Shown here: piece by piece, positions 51,019 through 61,057 of the stretch
Numbering within the stretch: the first letter of the stretch is position 1
How the letters are laid out: every line of letters begins with the position of its first letter
NCBI GenBank assembly: GCA_017454905.1
Contig: JAFTCB010000061.1
Coordinates: forward strand, 1 to 64,000
Direction of reading: 5' to 3'
Source of the DNA: Bacteroidales bacterium
GTDB taxonomy: Bacteria > Bacteroidota > Bacteroidia > Bacteroidales > UBA932
DNA length: 64,000 nt
Notes under the pieces: generated by a model
The model's database searches: none
Told to the model about the DNA's origin: nothing
Seen by the model: only the letters and a program-made list of their open reading frames with translations
Program-made: the position numbers and the translations under genes

Positions 51019-53187
51019 CTACATGAGGATATCTTTGATAATGCCGGTGGCAGCGAGCCGCACGCCTTCTCCGGCGCCCTTGATCACGAGCGGAGCGGAG
51101 TATTCGCTGCGGACCACGGTCACGTTCTCCGTGCCGCTGATCCAGTAGAAGGGGCTTTCGGGCCCCACGCGCTGCATCTTGATCTCCGCACGGTATCCGT
51201 GACGGGCAGACGGATCGCGCCGCAGCGAGGCCACGAAGCGCTGCCGCTGTCCGGCCGCATCCAGTTCCGCCTCGCGGGCGACGAACTGCGGCTCGTACTC
51301 TGCCAGCTTTTCGTAGAATTCCGGCAGGGGGCAGTCGAAGAACTCGGGACCCAGCATCGGGACGATCTCCACGTCGTCCGCCTCCAGCGCCACGCCGGCT
51401 TCGCGGGCGAGGATGAGCAGCTTGCGCAGCACGTCCTTGCCGCCGAGGTCGGTGCGCGGGTCGGACTCGGTCAGCCCCTCGTCCTGGGCCCGGCGCAGGA
51501 GCGTCGCCAGGCTGTCGCGCAAGGCGCCGTCGTAGCCGGTGATGATGTAGTTCAGCGTGCAGGAGACGACGGCCTCGATGGACTCGATGCCGTCGCTGCA
51601 GTTGGCGTCGCTGGCGATGGATTCGAGGATCGGCAGGGAGTTGCCGACCGTGGTGTCATAGCGGAAGAAGGCGCCGTTCTGCCGGGCTTCCGCCTTGAGG
51701 GCGGCATACTGCACGAAGGGCAGGGCCAGGCTGCGGCGGTTGGAGGTCACGATGTTGATCCCGCCGCGGAAGAGTTCGGCATAGCGCTCGTGCAGGTGGT
51801 GGTCGCCCGTGCAATCCACGAACACCGCGCCGCGCGGAGCCGCCGCGAGGACGGCATCGATGAAGGCGCCGCCGGCGGCCGGTTCACCCGTTTCCAGGCG
51901 TCCGCCGGCCTCTTCGGGCTTGATCCCGCGCAGGTCCACCACGAAGCGGCGGCTGTTCGAGAGGCCGATGATGCGGATGGAGCGGCCGCGGCGCGCGGCG
52001 ATCCGGCCCGCACTCAGGCCGATCAGGCGCACCAGTTCCTGCCCCACGGCGCCGAAGCCCGCGATGAAGACGGGGATCACGGTGACGGCCCGCGATTCGA
52101 AGAATTCATGATGGATGGCGCTGACGGCCGCCTGCTCGACGGTCGGGCGCACCCGGATGAAGAAGAGGTCCCCCGAGCCGGTCACGTCGCCCAGCGGCTG
52201 GATGCCGGCTTCGGCCAGCGCGGCGCGGATGCGCCCGGCGCCGGAAGCCCGGGACGGGATCGATTCGCCGACCAGGCACACCACGGACTCGCCCTTGTCA
52301 GCAAGCGTCCGGCTGGTCACGCCCATCCATTCCCCCTCCTTCACGGCCGGACGGCCGGAAACGAGCGTTCCCGGATGCCGGGGGTCGAAGGTGTTGCGGA
52401 TGGAGAAGGCGATGCCCGCCTCCATGGCCGGCTTCACGGTCGGGGCGTAGAGCACCTTGGCGCCGTTTTCCGCCAGGGCGAGGGCGGCTTTGTAAGAGAT
52501 GTCGGGAATGGTCACGGCGGCCGGGACGACCTTGGGGTTGGCAGTCATCATGCCGGGCACGTCGGTCCAGATTTCGAGCGCAGAGGCCTTGGCGCCGGCG
52601 GCATAGAGGGCGGCGCTGTAGTCGGAGCCGCCACGGCCGAGCGTCGTCGGACGCCCGTCGCCGTCGGAAGCGATGAAGCCCGGAGCGACGAACAGCCGCA
52701 CCTCGGGCGCCGCCTGCACGGCGGAAGCGATCAGCCCGTAGGTCAGGCCTTCCGCCACGACCCCGCCGAGGGTGCGCACGAGCTGGCGGGAGTCCAGCCA
52801 CTGCGTGGGGACATCCTCGCAGGCGAATTTACGCGCAAGAATGCGCGTGGAAAGGAGTTCGCCGAAGGTCACGCAGAGTTCCGGCTCCGCGGCGGCCAGT
52901 TCTTCGAACAACGCGTCGAGCTCCGTCAGCATTTCCCGGCGCTCGGCGCCGGTGAACAGCCGCCGGGCGATGTCGTGATGCCGGCGGCGCAGCGCTTCGA
53001 TCTGCTGCGCCTTGCGTTCCGGATCCCCTTCCGCGCCGATGGCCAGCAGGGCATCCGTACATCCGCTGATAGCGGAACAGACCAGGATGACCCGGTCTTT
53101 CGCCGCAGCCGCGAGCACGATGTCGAGCACCCGCGACATCCGGGTGGCATCCGCCACCGAACTGCCTCCGAACTTGAGTACCTGCAT
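51019..53187 (-). CDS. thrA: Bifunctional aspartate kinase/homoserine dehydrogenase with reduced regulatory region
   Basis: 722 residues. The kinase part (1-280) begins VLKFGGSSVADA and has TLGRGGSDYSAAL and EIWTDVPGMMTANP. The dehydrogenase part starts with the Rossmann loop GFGAVGQE (about residue 377) and contains SNRRSLA and LGGKDVLRKLLILAREAG. Between them only about 90 residues remain where Escherichia coli ThrA (820 residues) has two ACT domains over roughly 200 residues. It catalyses the first step from aspartate and the branch toward threonine/methionine. Feedback control is probably altered. Confidence 0.93.
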   Translation of the reverse strand: MQVLKFGGSSVADATRMSRVLDIVLAAAAKDRVILVCSAISGCTDALLAIGAEGDPERKAQQIEALRRRHHDIARRLFTGAERREMLTELDALFEELAAAEPELCVTFGELLSTRILARKFACEDVPTQWLDSRQLVRTLGGVVAEGLTYGLIASAVQAAPEVRLFVAPGFIASDGDGRPTTLGRGGSDYSAALYAAGAKASALEIWTDVPGMMTANPKVVPAAVTIPDISYKAALALAENGAKVLYAPTVKPAMEAGIAFSIRNTFDPRHPGTLVSGRPAVKEGEWMGVTSRTLADKGESVVCLVGESIPSRASGAGRIRAALAEAGIQPLGDVTGSGDLFFIRVRPTVEQAAVSAIHHEFFESRAVTVIPVFIAGFGAVGQELVRLIGLSAGRIAARRGRSIRIIGLSNSRRFVVDLRGIKPEEAGGRLETGEPAAGGAFIDAVLAAAPRGAVFVDCTGDHHLHERYAELFRGGINIVTSNRRSLALPFVQYAALKAEARQNGAFFRYDTTVGNSLPILESIASDANCSDGIESIEAVVSCTLNYIITGYDGALRDSLATLLRRAQDEGLTESDPRTDLGGKDVLRKLLILAREAGVALEADDVEIVPMLGPEFFDCPLPEFYEKLAEYEPQFVAREAELDAAGQRQRFVASLRRDPSARHGYRAEIKMQRVGPESPFYWISGTENVTVVRSEYSAPLVIKGAGEGVRLAATGIIKDILM

Positions 53188-53192
53188 AGGGC

Positions 53193-54500
53193 TTAGATTC
53201 TTTCGATATGTGCGCCGAGCGCATTGAGGCGGCCCTCGATGTCCTCGTAGCCGCGGTCAATCTGCTCGATGTTGTCGATGGTGGAAATGCCTTTGGCGGA
53301 CATCGCCGCCAGCAGCATCGCGATACCGGCGCGGATGTCCGGAGACGTCATCCGGTTCGCGCGCAGGGAGATCTTGTGGTCGTGGCCGATGACCACCGCC
53401 CGGTGCGGGTCGCAGAGGATGATCTGCGCGCCCATGTCGATCAGCTTGTCCACGAAGAACAGGCGGCTCTCGAACATCTTCTGGTGGATCAGCACGCTGC
53501 CCTTGCATTGCGTGGCCACCACCAGCAGCACGCTCAGCAGGTCCGGGGTCAGACCCGGCCAGGGAGCGTCCGCGATGGTCATGATGGAACCGTCGATGAA
53601 GGATTCGATCTCGTAGCTCCGCTGGGCGGGGATGTAGATGTCGTCGCCGCGCTGCTCGAGCTTCACGCCCAGGCGGCGGAAGCACTCCGGGATGATGCCC
53701 AGGTTCTCCCAGGACACGTCCTTGATGGTGAGTTCGCTCTGGGTGATCGCGGCCATGCCGATGAAGGAGCCGACCTCGATCATGTCCGGCAGGATGCGGT
53801 GTTCCGCACCGTGGAGCCGCTCCACTCCGTGGATCGTGAGCAGGTTGGAGCCGATGCCCTCGATCTGTGCGCCCATCGCCGTGAGCAGTTTGCAGAGCTG
53901 CTGGATATATGGTTCGCAGGCGGCGTTGTAGATGGTCGTAGTGCCGCTTGCGAGGGTCGAAGCCATGATGATGTTGGCCGTACCGGTCACGGACGCTTCG
54001 TCCAGCAGCATGTAGCAACCCTGCATCGAACGGCCCGAGGAGAGGTTGTAGGCCCGCTTGGTGGTGTCGTAAGAGCATTTCGCGCCCAGGCGCATGAAGC
54101 CCTCGATGTGGGTGTCCACGCGCCGGCGACCGATCTTGTCGCCGCCCGGCTTGGGGAAGAAGGCGCTGCCGAAACGGGTCAGCAGCGGTCCGACGACCAT
54201 CACGGAGCCGCGCAATTGCGCGCAGCGCTGGACGAATTCCGCGCTGCGGATGTAGAACTCGTTGACGTGGTTGGCCGTGAAGGTGTATTCGCCCTTGGCG
54301 CGACGCTCCACCGCGACGCCCATCCCGCGCAGCAGTTCGATCAGGTTCTTGACGTCCAGGATCTCCGGGACGTTGGTGATGGTGACCGGCTCGGGGGTGA
54401 GCAGGACGGCGCTGATCACCTCCAGGGCCTCGTTCTTGGCGCCCTGGGGCAGGATCTCTCCGTGCAGGCGGTGTCCGCCTTCAATCTTGAATGAACTCAT
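53193..54500 (-). CDS. murA: UDP-N-acetylglucosamine 1-carboxyvinyltransferase
   Basis: 435 residues with the EPSP-synthase-like fold. Lys22-Asn23 lie in GAKNEAL. The active-site loop reads FPKPGGDKIGRRRVDTH: the residue equivalent to Cys115 is Asp121. MurA with Asp here is active and insensitive to fosfomycin. It commits UDP-GlcNAc to peptidoglycan. It overlaps murB by 4 bases and is followed by thrA after 5 bases. Confidence 0.95.
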   Translation of the reverse strand: MSSFKIEGGHRLHGEILPQGAKNEALEVISAVLLTPEPVTITNVPEILDVKNLIELLRGMGVAVERRAKGEYTFTANHVNEFYIRSAEFVQRCAQLRGSVMVVGPLLTRFGSAFFPKPGGDKIGRRRVDTHIEGFMRLGAKCSYDTTKRAYNLSSGRSMQGCYMLLDEASVTGTANIIMASTLASGTTTIYNAACEPYIQQLCKLLTAMGAQIEGIGSNLLTIHGVERLHGAEHRILPDMIEVGSFIGMAAITQSELTIKDVSWENLGIIPECFRRLGVKLEQRGDDIYIPAQRSYEIESFIDGSIMTIADAPWPGLTPDLLSVLLVVATQCKGSVLIHQKMFESRLFFVDKLIDMGAQIILCDPHRAVVIGHDHKISLRANRMTSPDIRAGIAMLLAAMSAKGISTIDNIEQIDRGYEDIEGRLNALGAHIERI

Positions 54501-55500
54501 ATATGCTCCACTTCCGGGTGCAGGGTGACGCCGAAGCGTTCGCGCACCGTGTTGATGATTCTCTGTTCGAGCGCGAGCACCTCCTGCGGGGTGGCCGCGC
54601 CGCTCTGGTTGACGATGACCAGCGGCTGTTTCTCATAGACTGCCGCGCCGCCCTCGGCCGTGCCCTTGAGGCCGCAGCGGTCGATCATCCAGGCCGCCGG
54701 GACCTTGACCGTGCCGTCCGGCAGGTCGTAGTGCGGGGCGCTCCCGTCGGGGGAGATCCGTCCGAACTCCTCCCGGCTCACGACCGGATTCTTGAAGAAA
54801 CTGCCGGCGCTGCCGATTTCCTCCGGGTCGGGGAGTTTCTGCCGCCGGATGCGGATCACGGCATCGCGGACTTCCTGCGGGGTCTGCGGATCGCGGCCTT
54901 CGAGCGCTTCGCGGATGCCCTTGTAGTCCAGGCGCGGAGCGGGCTTGCGCGACAGGCGGAAAAGCACGCTCGTGATCACGTAACGGCCCTTGCTGTCCGG
55001 CTGCTTGAAGAGCGAGTCGCGGTAGCCGTAGCGGCACTCCTCGCGGGAGAACTTCACCTTCTTGCGCTCCTGCAGGTCGAAGGCGACCACGCCGGAGAGG
55101 ATGTCCTTGACCTCAACGCCGTAGGCGCCGATATTCTGCACGGCCGCGGCACCCACTTCGCCCGGGATGAGCGAGAGGTTCTCCGCACCCCAGAGGCCGT
55201 GGCGGCAGGCCTCCGCCACGAAATGGTCCCATGCCACCCCCGCGCCGACCATCACCGGCACGTCCTCGAAGCCTATGTCCACATACTTGATGAACTCGAT
55301 GTTGGAGTGCAGGACCGTGCCCGGGAAGTCCCCGGTAAAGAGCAGATTGCTCCCCTCTCCGATGTGCAGCAGGGGCTTGGGCAGCCGGTCGAAATTCAGG
55401 CCTTCCAGCTCCTTGACCGTCTCATACTCGACATAGCACGCGCAGGACACCTTCATGCGGAAAGTGTTCTGCGCGGACAGGTCGTAGTTCAATCGGATCC

Positions 55501-55504
<4 letters not shown>
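54497..55504 (-). CDS. murB: UDP-N-acetylenolpyruvoylglucosamine reductase
   Basis: 335 residues, FAD-dependent type I Mur[15 protein letters not shown] and [20 protein letters not shown] bind [12 protein letters not shown] is the type I loop; the catalytic Ser is in [10 protein letters not shown] and the Glu in HPEVEHI. It finishes UDP-MurNAc synthesis after MurA. The only start giving the proper N-terminus ([16 protein letters not shown]) is GTG at 55504, overlapping the aspS stop (GTGA). Confidence 0.95.
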
Positions 55505-57279
<1,775 letters not shown>

Positions 57280-57306
57280 ATCTTGAGGATCTTTTGTTCC
57301 AAACTA

Positions 57307-57314
57307 CAAATTTA
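57307..57314 (-). promoter_or_regulatory. -7 box for the aspS-mur-dap run
   Basis: TAAATTTG on the minus strand, 27 bases before the aspS start. No convincing -33 element; between it and 57400 the sequence is GC-rich with no gene. Confidence 0.4.
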
Positions 57315-57405
57315 GCAAAAATCCTCTAATATAATATGCTGCCCGCCCCCGGCCCGTCCGGGCATGGTCTGGGCAGGGTCCGGGCCTGCGCTGCCGCAGC
57401 CGTTG

Positions 57406-57481
57406 CTGATTATCAGTACTTTACAGAATAACCTTCGGAGAATTCTCCGAAGGTTATTCTGTAAATCGTTGATAATCAATT
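57406..57481. repeat. Hairpin repeat element, copy 2
   Basis: A 20-bp perfect stem (57421-57440 with 57445-57464) around AATT, flanked by CTGATTATCAG (57406-57416) and GTTGATAATCAATT (57468-57481), which are mutually inverted. Core CCTTCGG...CCGAAGG is shared with copy 1; the distal stem differs by paired changes. It begins 6 bases past the stop of the lipoprotein gene at 57487 and may terminate it. Confidence 0.75.
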
Positions 57482-57486
57482 GCCGC

Positions 57487-58008
57487 CTATTCTGCAGTTG
57501 GCGTGTCGGACAGCGGGCAATAGAGGTATCCGTCGGTCAGATAGTCTCCGAACGAGCAGCTGAAGCTGACATTCCGGAAATGGAGGATGACATGATCGTC
57601 TCCCCTGTCGGCAAGGGTGATCTTCCCGCCATACTCAAAAGTCGTGGCATTGCTGTCATTCGAGGCGATAAAAGAAAACATGAACCGGCTGATCTTCAGT
57701 TCGTCCCCGACTTTCATCTTTTCAATGCTGTCAAAATAGATGCTCAGCATGAATGCATCATAGACCATCTTGCCTCCGCTCCAGGCACACAGCCAGGACT
57801 GACCTTCTACGTCACTCTGTTTGCAGACTTTCGTGCGGCTGAACGCGGTAACGGTGTCCTCAAACTCGTCGCTTTTCGTGTGGATCGTGGTCTTGGCGAC
57901 CCGGGCTTCATTCCCGAACAGTTCTTCAGGCGAGATGGCGTCCTTGCTGCAGGAGGCGGCCAGCAAGGCAACGGCCACCAGGGCGAAATGGGTGATTATG
58001 TGTCTCAT
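57487..58008 (-). CDS. Small lipoprotein of unknown function
   Basis: 173 residues, lipobox LLAASC (Cys about 20). The mature part is predicted beta-rich with a TFEYGGKITLADRGDDHVI core. No family recognised. Own promoter in the 72-base gap and a hairpin element after the stop suggest a monocistronic unit. Confidence 0.75.
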   Translation of the reverse strand: MRHIITHFALVAVALLAASCSKDAISPEELFGNEARVAKTTIHTKSDEFEDTVTAFSRTKVCKQSDVEGQSWLCAWSGGKMVYDAFMLSIYFDSIEKMKVGDELKISRFMFSFIASNDSNATTFEYGGKITLADRGDDHVILHFRNVSFSCSFGDYLTDGYLYCPLSDTPTAE

Positions 58009-58061
58009 GATCTTTTGCGTTTTCTGTCATTATAACTACCTCCTGCACAAAATACTGCGTC

Positions 58062-58092
58062 CAAAGATAATCAATTTCCGTTACAGGTCAAA
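58062..58092 (-). promoter_or_regulatory. Promoter of the small lipoprotein gene
   Basis: TTTG (58089-58092), 19 bases, TATCTTTG (58062-58069) on the minus strand; the -33 element lies within the end of the upstream gene. The start codon is 54 bases downstream of the box. Confidence 0.55.
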
Positions 58093-59277
58093 CCGCAGGC
58101 CGGCGTGGAGCGTGAGGCCGAGGGGATGCTCCGTGCGGCAGGTGACGAGGTCGGTCCGGGTGAAATAGTATGATAGTTCGGGCTGGAAATAGAGATGCAC
58201 GTGGCCCCCAAGCCGGTATTGGATGCCGCCGAAGGCCTCTGCGGACCACTGCAGGCGGGGCTCTTCGCAGGAGATCCGGCCCAGGGTGGCGGAGACGCAT
58301 TTCTCCATCTTGAAGCCCAGCCCGGCATAGAAGCCGAAGCCGCCGCAGGACCAGACCCGGATGTCCGCCCGCAGCGGGATGCCGATGAAATGGAGCCGCT
58401 GGTCCAGGCGTCCGGCGACGGATTCCTGGACGGAATGGAGATAGGTATATTCGAGCCCGCTCTCCAGCCCGATACGCGGGGCCAGTTCCATCCGCACGGA
58501 CAGGCCCACGGTAAGGGGCAGGTCGTGGGTGTAGTGGCTGACAGCGTCCGGATAAAGGGCGTTCGCGGTCATGACATAAGGAAGGGTGTTGGACGCGTTG
58601 GACTTGACGCCTGGGGCTGCCGGGCCCGTAGCATTCAAATAGGTCAGGGCAGCGATATAGGGCGCGGATTGCCAGGCGATGTCCGCGGTGCGGCGGAAGG
58701 TCCCGGCGCCGGCCAGGAGGCCCACTGCCATGCGGGGACGCTCCGCCTTTCGGGGAGCTTCCCGGAGGCTGCCGGCCTCATTTGGGGCCGTTTTTGAGGA
58801 TGATTCGGCGGAATTCGTCTTTTTGTCCTCAGACGAAGGCGGATTTGGGGATGCGGAGGGAGAAGGGGTGAGATCCCCGATCAGGTCGGGGATGACGGGG
58901 GGAGGGTCGGGGATGACGGGGGGAGGGCCGGGGATGACAGGGGCGGGGGCCGTAGATCCTTCGCTGTCGCTCAGGATGACAGGGGCGGGAGCCTGCGTGG
59001 CAAGGTCCTGGGGGGCTGTCTGTGTGACCTGCGCGACGGTGGACACAGGAACGGCCGGGGCAGCCGGGACTGAGGGCGTTTTCCAGGGGGCCCAGAGGAG
59101 CAGGGCCAGGACCGGGAGGGCGGCGACAGCGGCGAGCGTGCTGCGGCGCAAGGCAGCCGCGCGGCGCACCCGCCGCCCGACCGCCTCCCAACTCACCATT
59201 GAAGGAGCCGTCTCTACAGAGAAAGCTTTTTCCCGGACGGCATCGGTCCAATCCCTATTGAATCCTTGGTTCATCAT
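58081..59277 (-). CDS. Sigma-factor partner: inner-membrane anchored protein with outer-membrane beta-barrel-like domain
   Basis: 398 residues. A cytoplasmic N-terminus (NRDWTDAVREKAFS, SWEAVGRRVRR) resembles anti-sigma-type heads seen in Bacteroidota, a membrane helix follows (about 47-64), then a Pro-rich linker (about 67-165) and a C-terminal PorT-like beta-barrel domain (about 185-398) with GLESGLEYTYLHS and the terminal GLTLHAGLRFDL. The linker includes repeat-derived sequence (58870-58980: three 21-bp units plus VILSDSEGS and VIPDLIGDL). It starts 10 bases after the sigma gene stop. The anti-sigma role is inferred from position and architecture. Confidence 0.8.
   Translation of the reverse strand: MMNQGFNRDWTDAVREKAFSVETAPSMVSWEAVGRRVRRAAALRRSTLAAVAALPVLALLLWAPWKTPSVPAAPAVPVSTVAQVTQTAPQDLATQAPAPVILSDSEGSTAPAPVIPGPPPVIPDPPPVIPDLIGDLTPSPSASPNPPSSEDKKTNSAESSSKTAPNEAGSLREAPRKAERPRMAVGLLAGAGTFRRTADIAWQSAPYIAALTYLNATGPAAPGVKSNASNTLPYVMTANALYPDAVSHYTHDLPLTVGLSVRMELAPRIGLESGLEYTYLHSVQESVAGRLDQRLHFIGIPLRADIRVWSCGGFGFYAGLGFKMEKCVSATLGRISCEEPRLQWSAEAFGGIQYRLGGHVHLYFQPELSYYFTRTDLVTCRTEHPLGLTLHAGLRFDL
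58870..58980. repeat. Tandem 21-bp repeat and dispersed-repeat-like sequence inside a coding region
   Basis: Three consecutive 21-bp units (58886-58906 and 58907-58927 identical, 58928-58948 diverged) encode PPPVIPD-type heptapeptides. The flanks read as VILSDSEGS and VIPDLIGDL, which I recognise as products of dispersed repeats found in many bacterial genomes. Frame is preserved. Confidence 0.75.
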
Positions 59278-59287
59278 CCTTCCATTT

Positions 59288-59863
59288 CTATAACTCCGTT
59301 TTGTCCGAAATACTGCATCCGGCCAGGTACTGCCGGATGGACCGGGCGAGGGAGGCCCGGGCCCGCGCGAGATTGGCAGAGGAACTCTTTTCCTTGATGC
59401 CGAGCAGGGCCGCAATCTCCTTGTGGGACAGTTCGTCGATGCAATAGAGCGTGAAGACGGTGCGGTAGCCTTCCGGGAGCGCGGCAATCATCTCCTGCAG
59501 CACTTCGGCAGGCACGGAAAGCGTCTCTTCATAGCCCGGCTCGTCCGAAATATCTCCGGCCAGTTCTTCCACGTCAAGCAGTTGGGCGGTAAGCCGGCGG
59601 CGCTTCTTGGCCGAGTCGAACGCCAGGTTGAGTGCCACCCGCGCCATCCAGGAATACAGCGAGCCGGGCCGGGCCCAGCGGAAACGGCCGATCACGCGGA
59701 AAATCTTGACGAAGGCATCCTGCATCAGGTCTTCCGCTTCGGCTGCGTCCCGGGCGTAGCGGCGACAGAGCGCGAGCAGGCGGGAGCCGTACGTTTCGTA
59801 CAGTTCCCGCCGCGCCGCGTTGTCGCCCCGGGCACAACGCCGGGCCAGTTCCTGCTCGTCCAT
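59288..59863 (-). CDS. ECF-type RNA polymerase sigma factor
   Basis: 191 residues. Region 2 (LYETYGSRLLALCRRYARDA, EDLMQDAFVKIFRVI, SLYSWMARVALNLAFD) and region 4 (LPEGYRTVFTLYCIDELSHKEIAALLGIKE) are complete. It directs transcription of an unknown regulon and is paired with the membrane protein encoded 10 bases downstream. Its own start is preceded by the terminator of the upstream gene. Confidence 0.94.
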   Translation of the reverse strand: MDEQELARRCARGDNAARRELYETYGSRLLALCRRYARDAAEAEDLMQDAFVKIFRVIGRFRWARPGSLYSWMARVALNLAFDSAKKRRRLTAQLLDVEELAGDISDEPGYEETLSVPAEVLQEMIAALPEGYRTVFTLYCIDELSHKEIAALLGIKEKSSSANLARARASLARSIRQYLAGCSISDKTEL

Positions 59864-59905
59864 TTTTGTTTATAACTGCCGGAGAAGGTTTTTACTGCGT
59901 TGAAA

Positions 59906-59940
59906 ATAAAAAAACCGCCCATATTAACAACGGACGGTTT
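59906..59940 (-). terminator. Rho-independent terminator
   Basis: On the minus strand AAACCGTCC (59932-59940) pairs with GGCGGTTT around a 12-base loop, with one bulge, followed by TTTTATTTT. It ends the lipoprotein gene (stop at 59971) before the sigma gene. Confidence 0.7.
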
Positions 59941-59970
59941 GGGGTTGGGTGCCGGATAAATACGAGACGG

Positions 59971-60918
59971 CTACTTCAACCGGTCAAGGCTGTCTATGAT
60001 AATTGACATTGCTTTTGCTATCGCGTCTTCATCCACGAGCCAGTAGCCGGTCGCCGGGTCCTGCTTGATGGGAATGCCCGCCGTGTGTATGATCCCAAAT
60101 TGTTCCGCCAAGGAGTATGGATTCAAATAATCGGACAGGAACTGGCGATCCTCCGCACTCAGGCCGTCATCGTAACGACAGGCCAGGAAAGCCCCCAACA
60201 GATAATCTATGCGGAGATGACCGACATAACTGTAATTATCGGTATTATCCAGCATCTCTGAAAGCTTTTTCTCTACTTCCCTGGCGAGCCGGGCCGCCTG
60301 GGTGCGAGAAAATTTATGGTAATCAACCGCCGTAGAGATCACCAGGGCCAGGAACTCGATTCCGAAATAGTTGTGGTGACTATTCAGGTATTCCGTATAA
60401 TTCATCGGTTGAGTAAAGCTGCCCGGTTCATCAGGGTGCTCCACTTCCTCGAATAGATGTAAAAGCTCTTCCGGAGCTTGTTTGCGGCGCATCAACTCCT
60501 GCCAGCCATTGAACCGGCTTATCACCGTCAAAACTCCCAGATAATCGTCATCAAATGCCTGCCAATCCGGATTATACGGATAAATATAGCAGGTTCGCAT
60601 CAAGTTGCGGGTAGACATTGCGGAAAGCTCCGCTGAAGGTATGTCGAACGTCGTACGCCAATCCGGATTGTTCCGCTGCTTCGCCGCCAGATTCTCAAAA
60701 GCCGCCGAGAAATTCCAGCCGGCCCCGACCAAAGAGGCATCCTCCACCACCACTTCCGGCCAGAGCGAAAAGGAAAACTGCTCCTGATAGCGGGAAAAGA
60801 ACGGCAGGTCAGCCACCGCTTCTTCCGGTTCTTCCGGCTCCTCGTCCACGGGCCGCAGCGGCTTGGAACAGCCCATAAACACGACCAGGCAAATCGCTAA
60901 AGAAAATAATCTATTCAT
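59971..60918 (-). CDS. Lipoprotein of unknown function
   Basis: 315 residues, lipobox FMGC (Cys about 17), followed by an acidic Pro/Glu stretch (PVDEEPEEPEEAVADL) and a largely helical mature domain rich in Tyr, Asn and Asp (TCYIYPYNPDW, YLNSHHNYFGIEFLALVIS). No recognised family. The codons are more AT-rich than in neighbouring genes, hinting at acquisition by transfer. Bounded by its own promoter and terminator. Confidence 0.75.
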   Translation of the reverse strand: MNRLFSLAICLVVFMGCSKPLRPVDEEPEEPEEAVADLPFFSRYQEQFSFSLWPEVVVEDASLVGAGWNFSAAFENLAAKQRNNPDWRTTFDIPSAELSAMSTRNLMRTCYIYPYNPDWQAFDDDYLGVLTVISRFNGWQELMRRKQAPEELLHLFEEVEHPDEPGSFTQPMNYTEYLNSHHNYFGIEFLALVISTAVDYHKFSRTQAARLAREVEKKLSEMLDNTDNYSYVGHLRIDYLLGAFLACRYDDGLSAEDRQFLSDYLNPYSLAEQFGIIHTAGIPIKQDPATGYWLVDEDAIAKAMSIIIDSLDRLK

Positions 60919-60934
60919 CTGTATCAGTGATTGG

Positions 60935-60965
60935 TAAAATTAAGAGGTGCGCCCAACTCCGGCAA
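60935..60965 (-). promoter_or_regulatory. Possible promoter of the lipoprotein gene
   Basis: TTG (60963-60965), 20 bases, TAATTTTA (60935-60942) on the minus strand; one mismatch from the -7 consensus. Confidence 0.35.
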
Positions 60966-61001
60966 TGCGGCTGTTTCTTTTTCAAATCCTGCTTTTCGCA
61001 T

Positions 61002-61041
61002 AATAATTCGGCAACGTCCGATCGGATATTGCCGAATTATT
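61002..61041 (-). terminator. Hairpin after the GH43-ricin gene
   Basis: A 13-bp stem (AATAATTCGGCAA at 61002-61014 with 61029-61041) enclosing a palindrome TCCGATCGGA (61017-61026). It starts 17 bases after the stop at 61058; no long U-run. Confidence 0.55.
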
Positions 61042-61057
61042 TAAAAAGACAGTTGTA

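Noticed and set aside
58870..58948. CRISPR-like short repeats
   Set aside because: The 21-bp units are directly adjacent without spacers and are read in frame as a Pro-rich linker.
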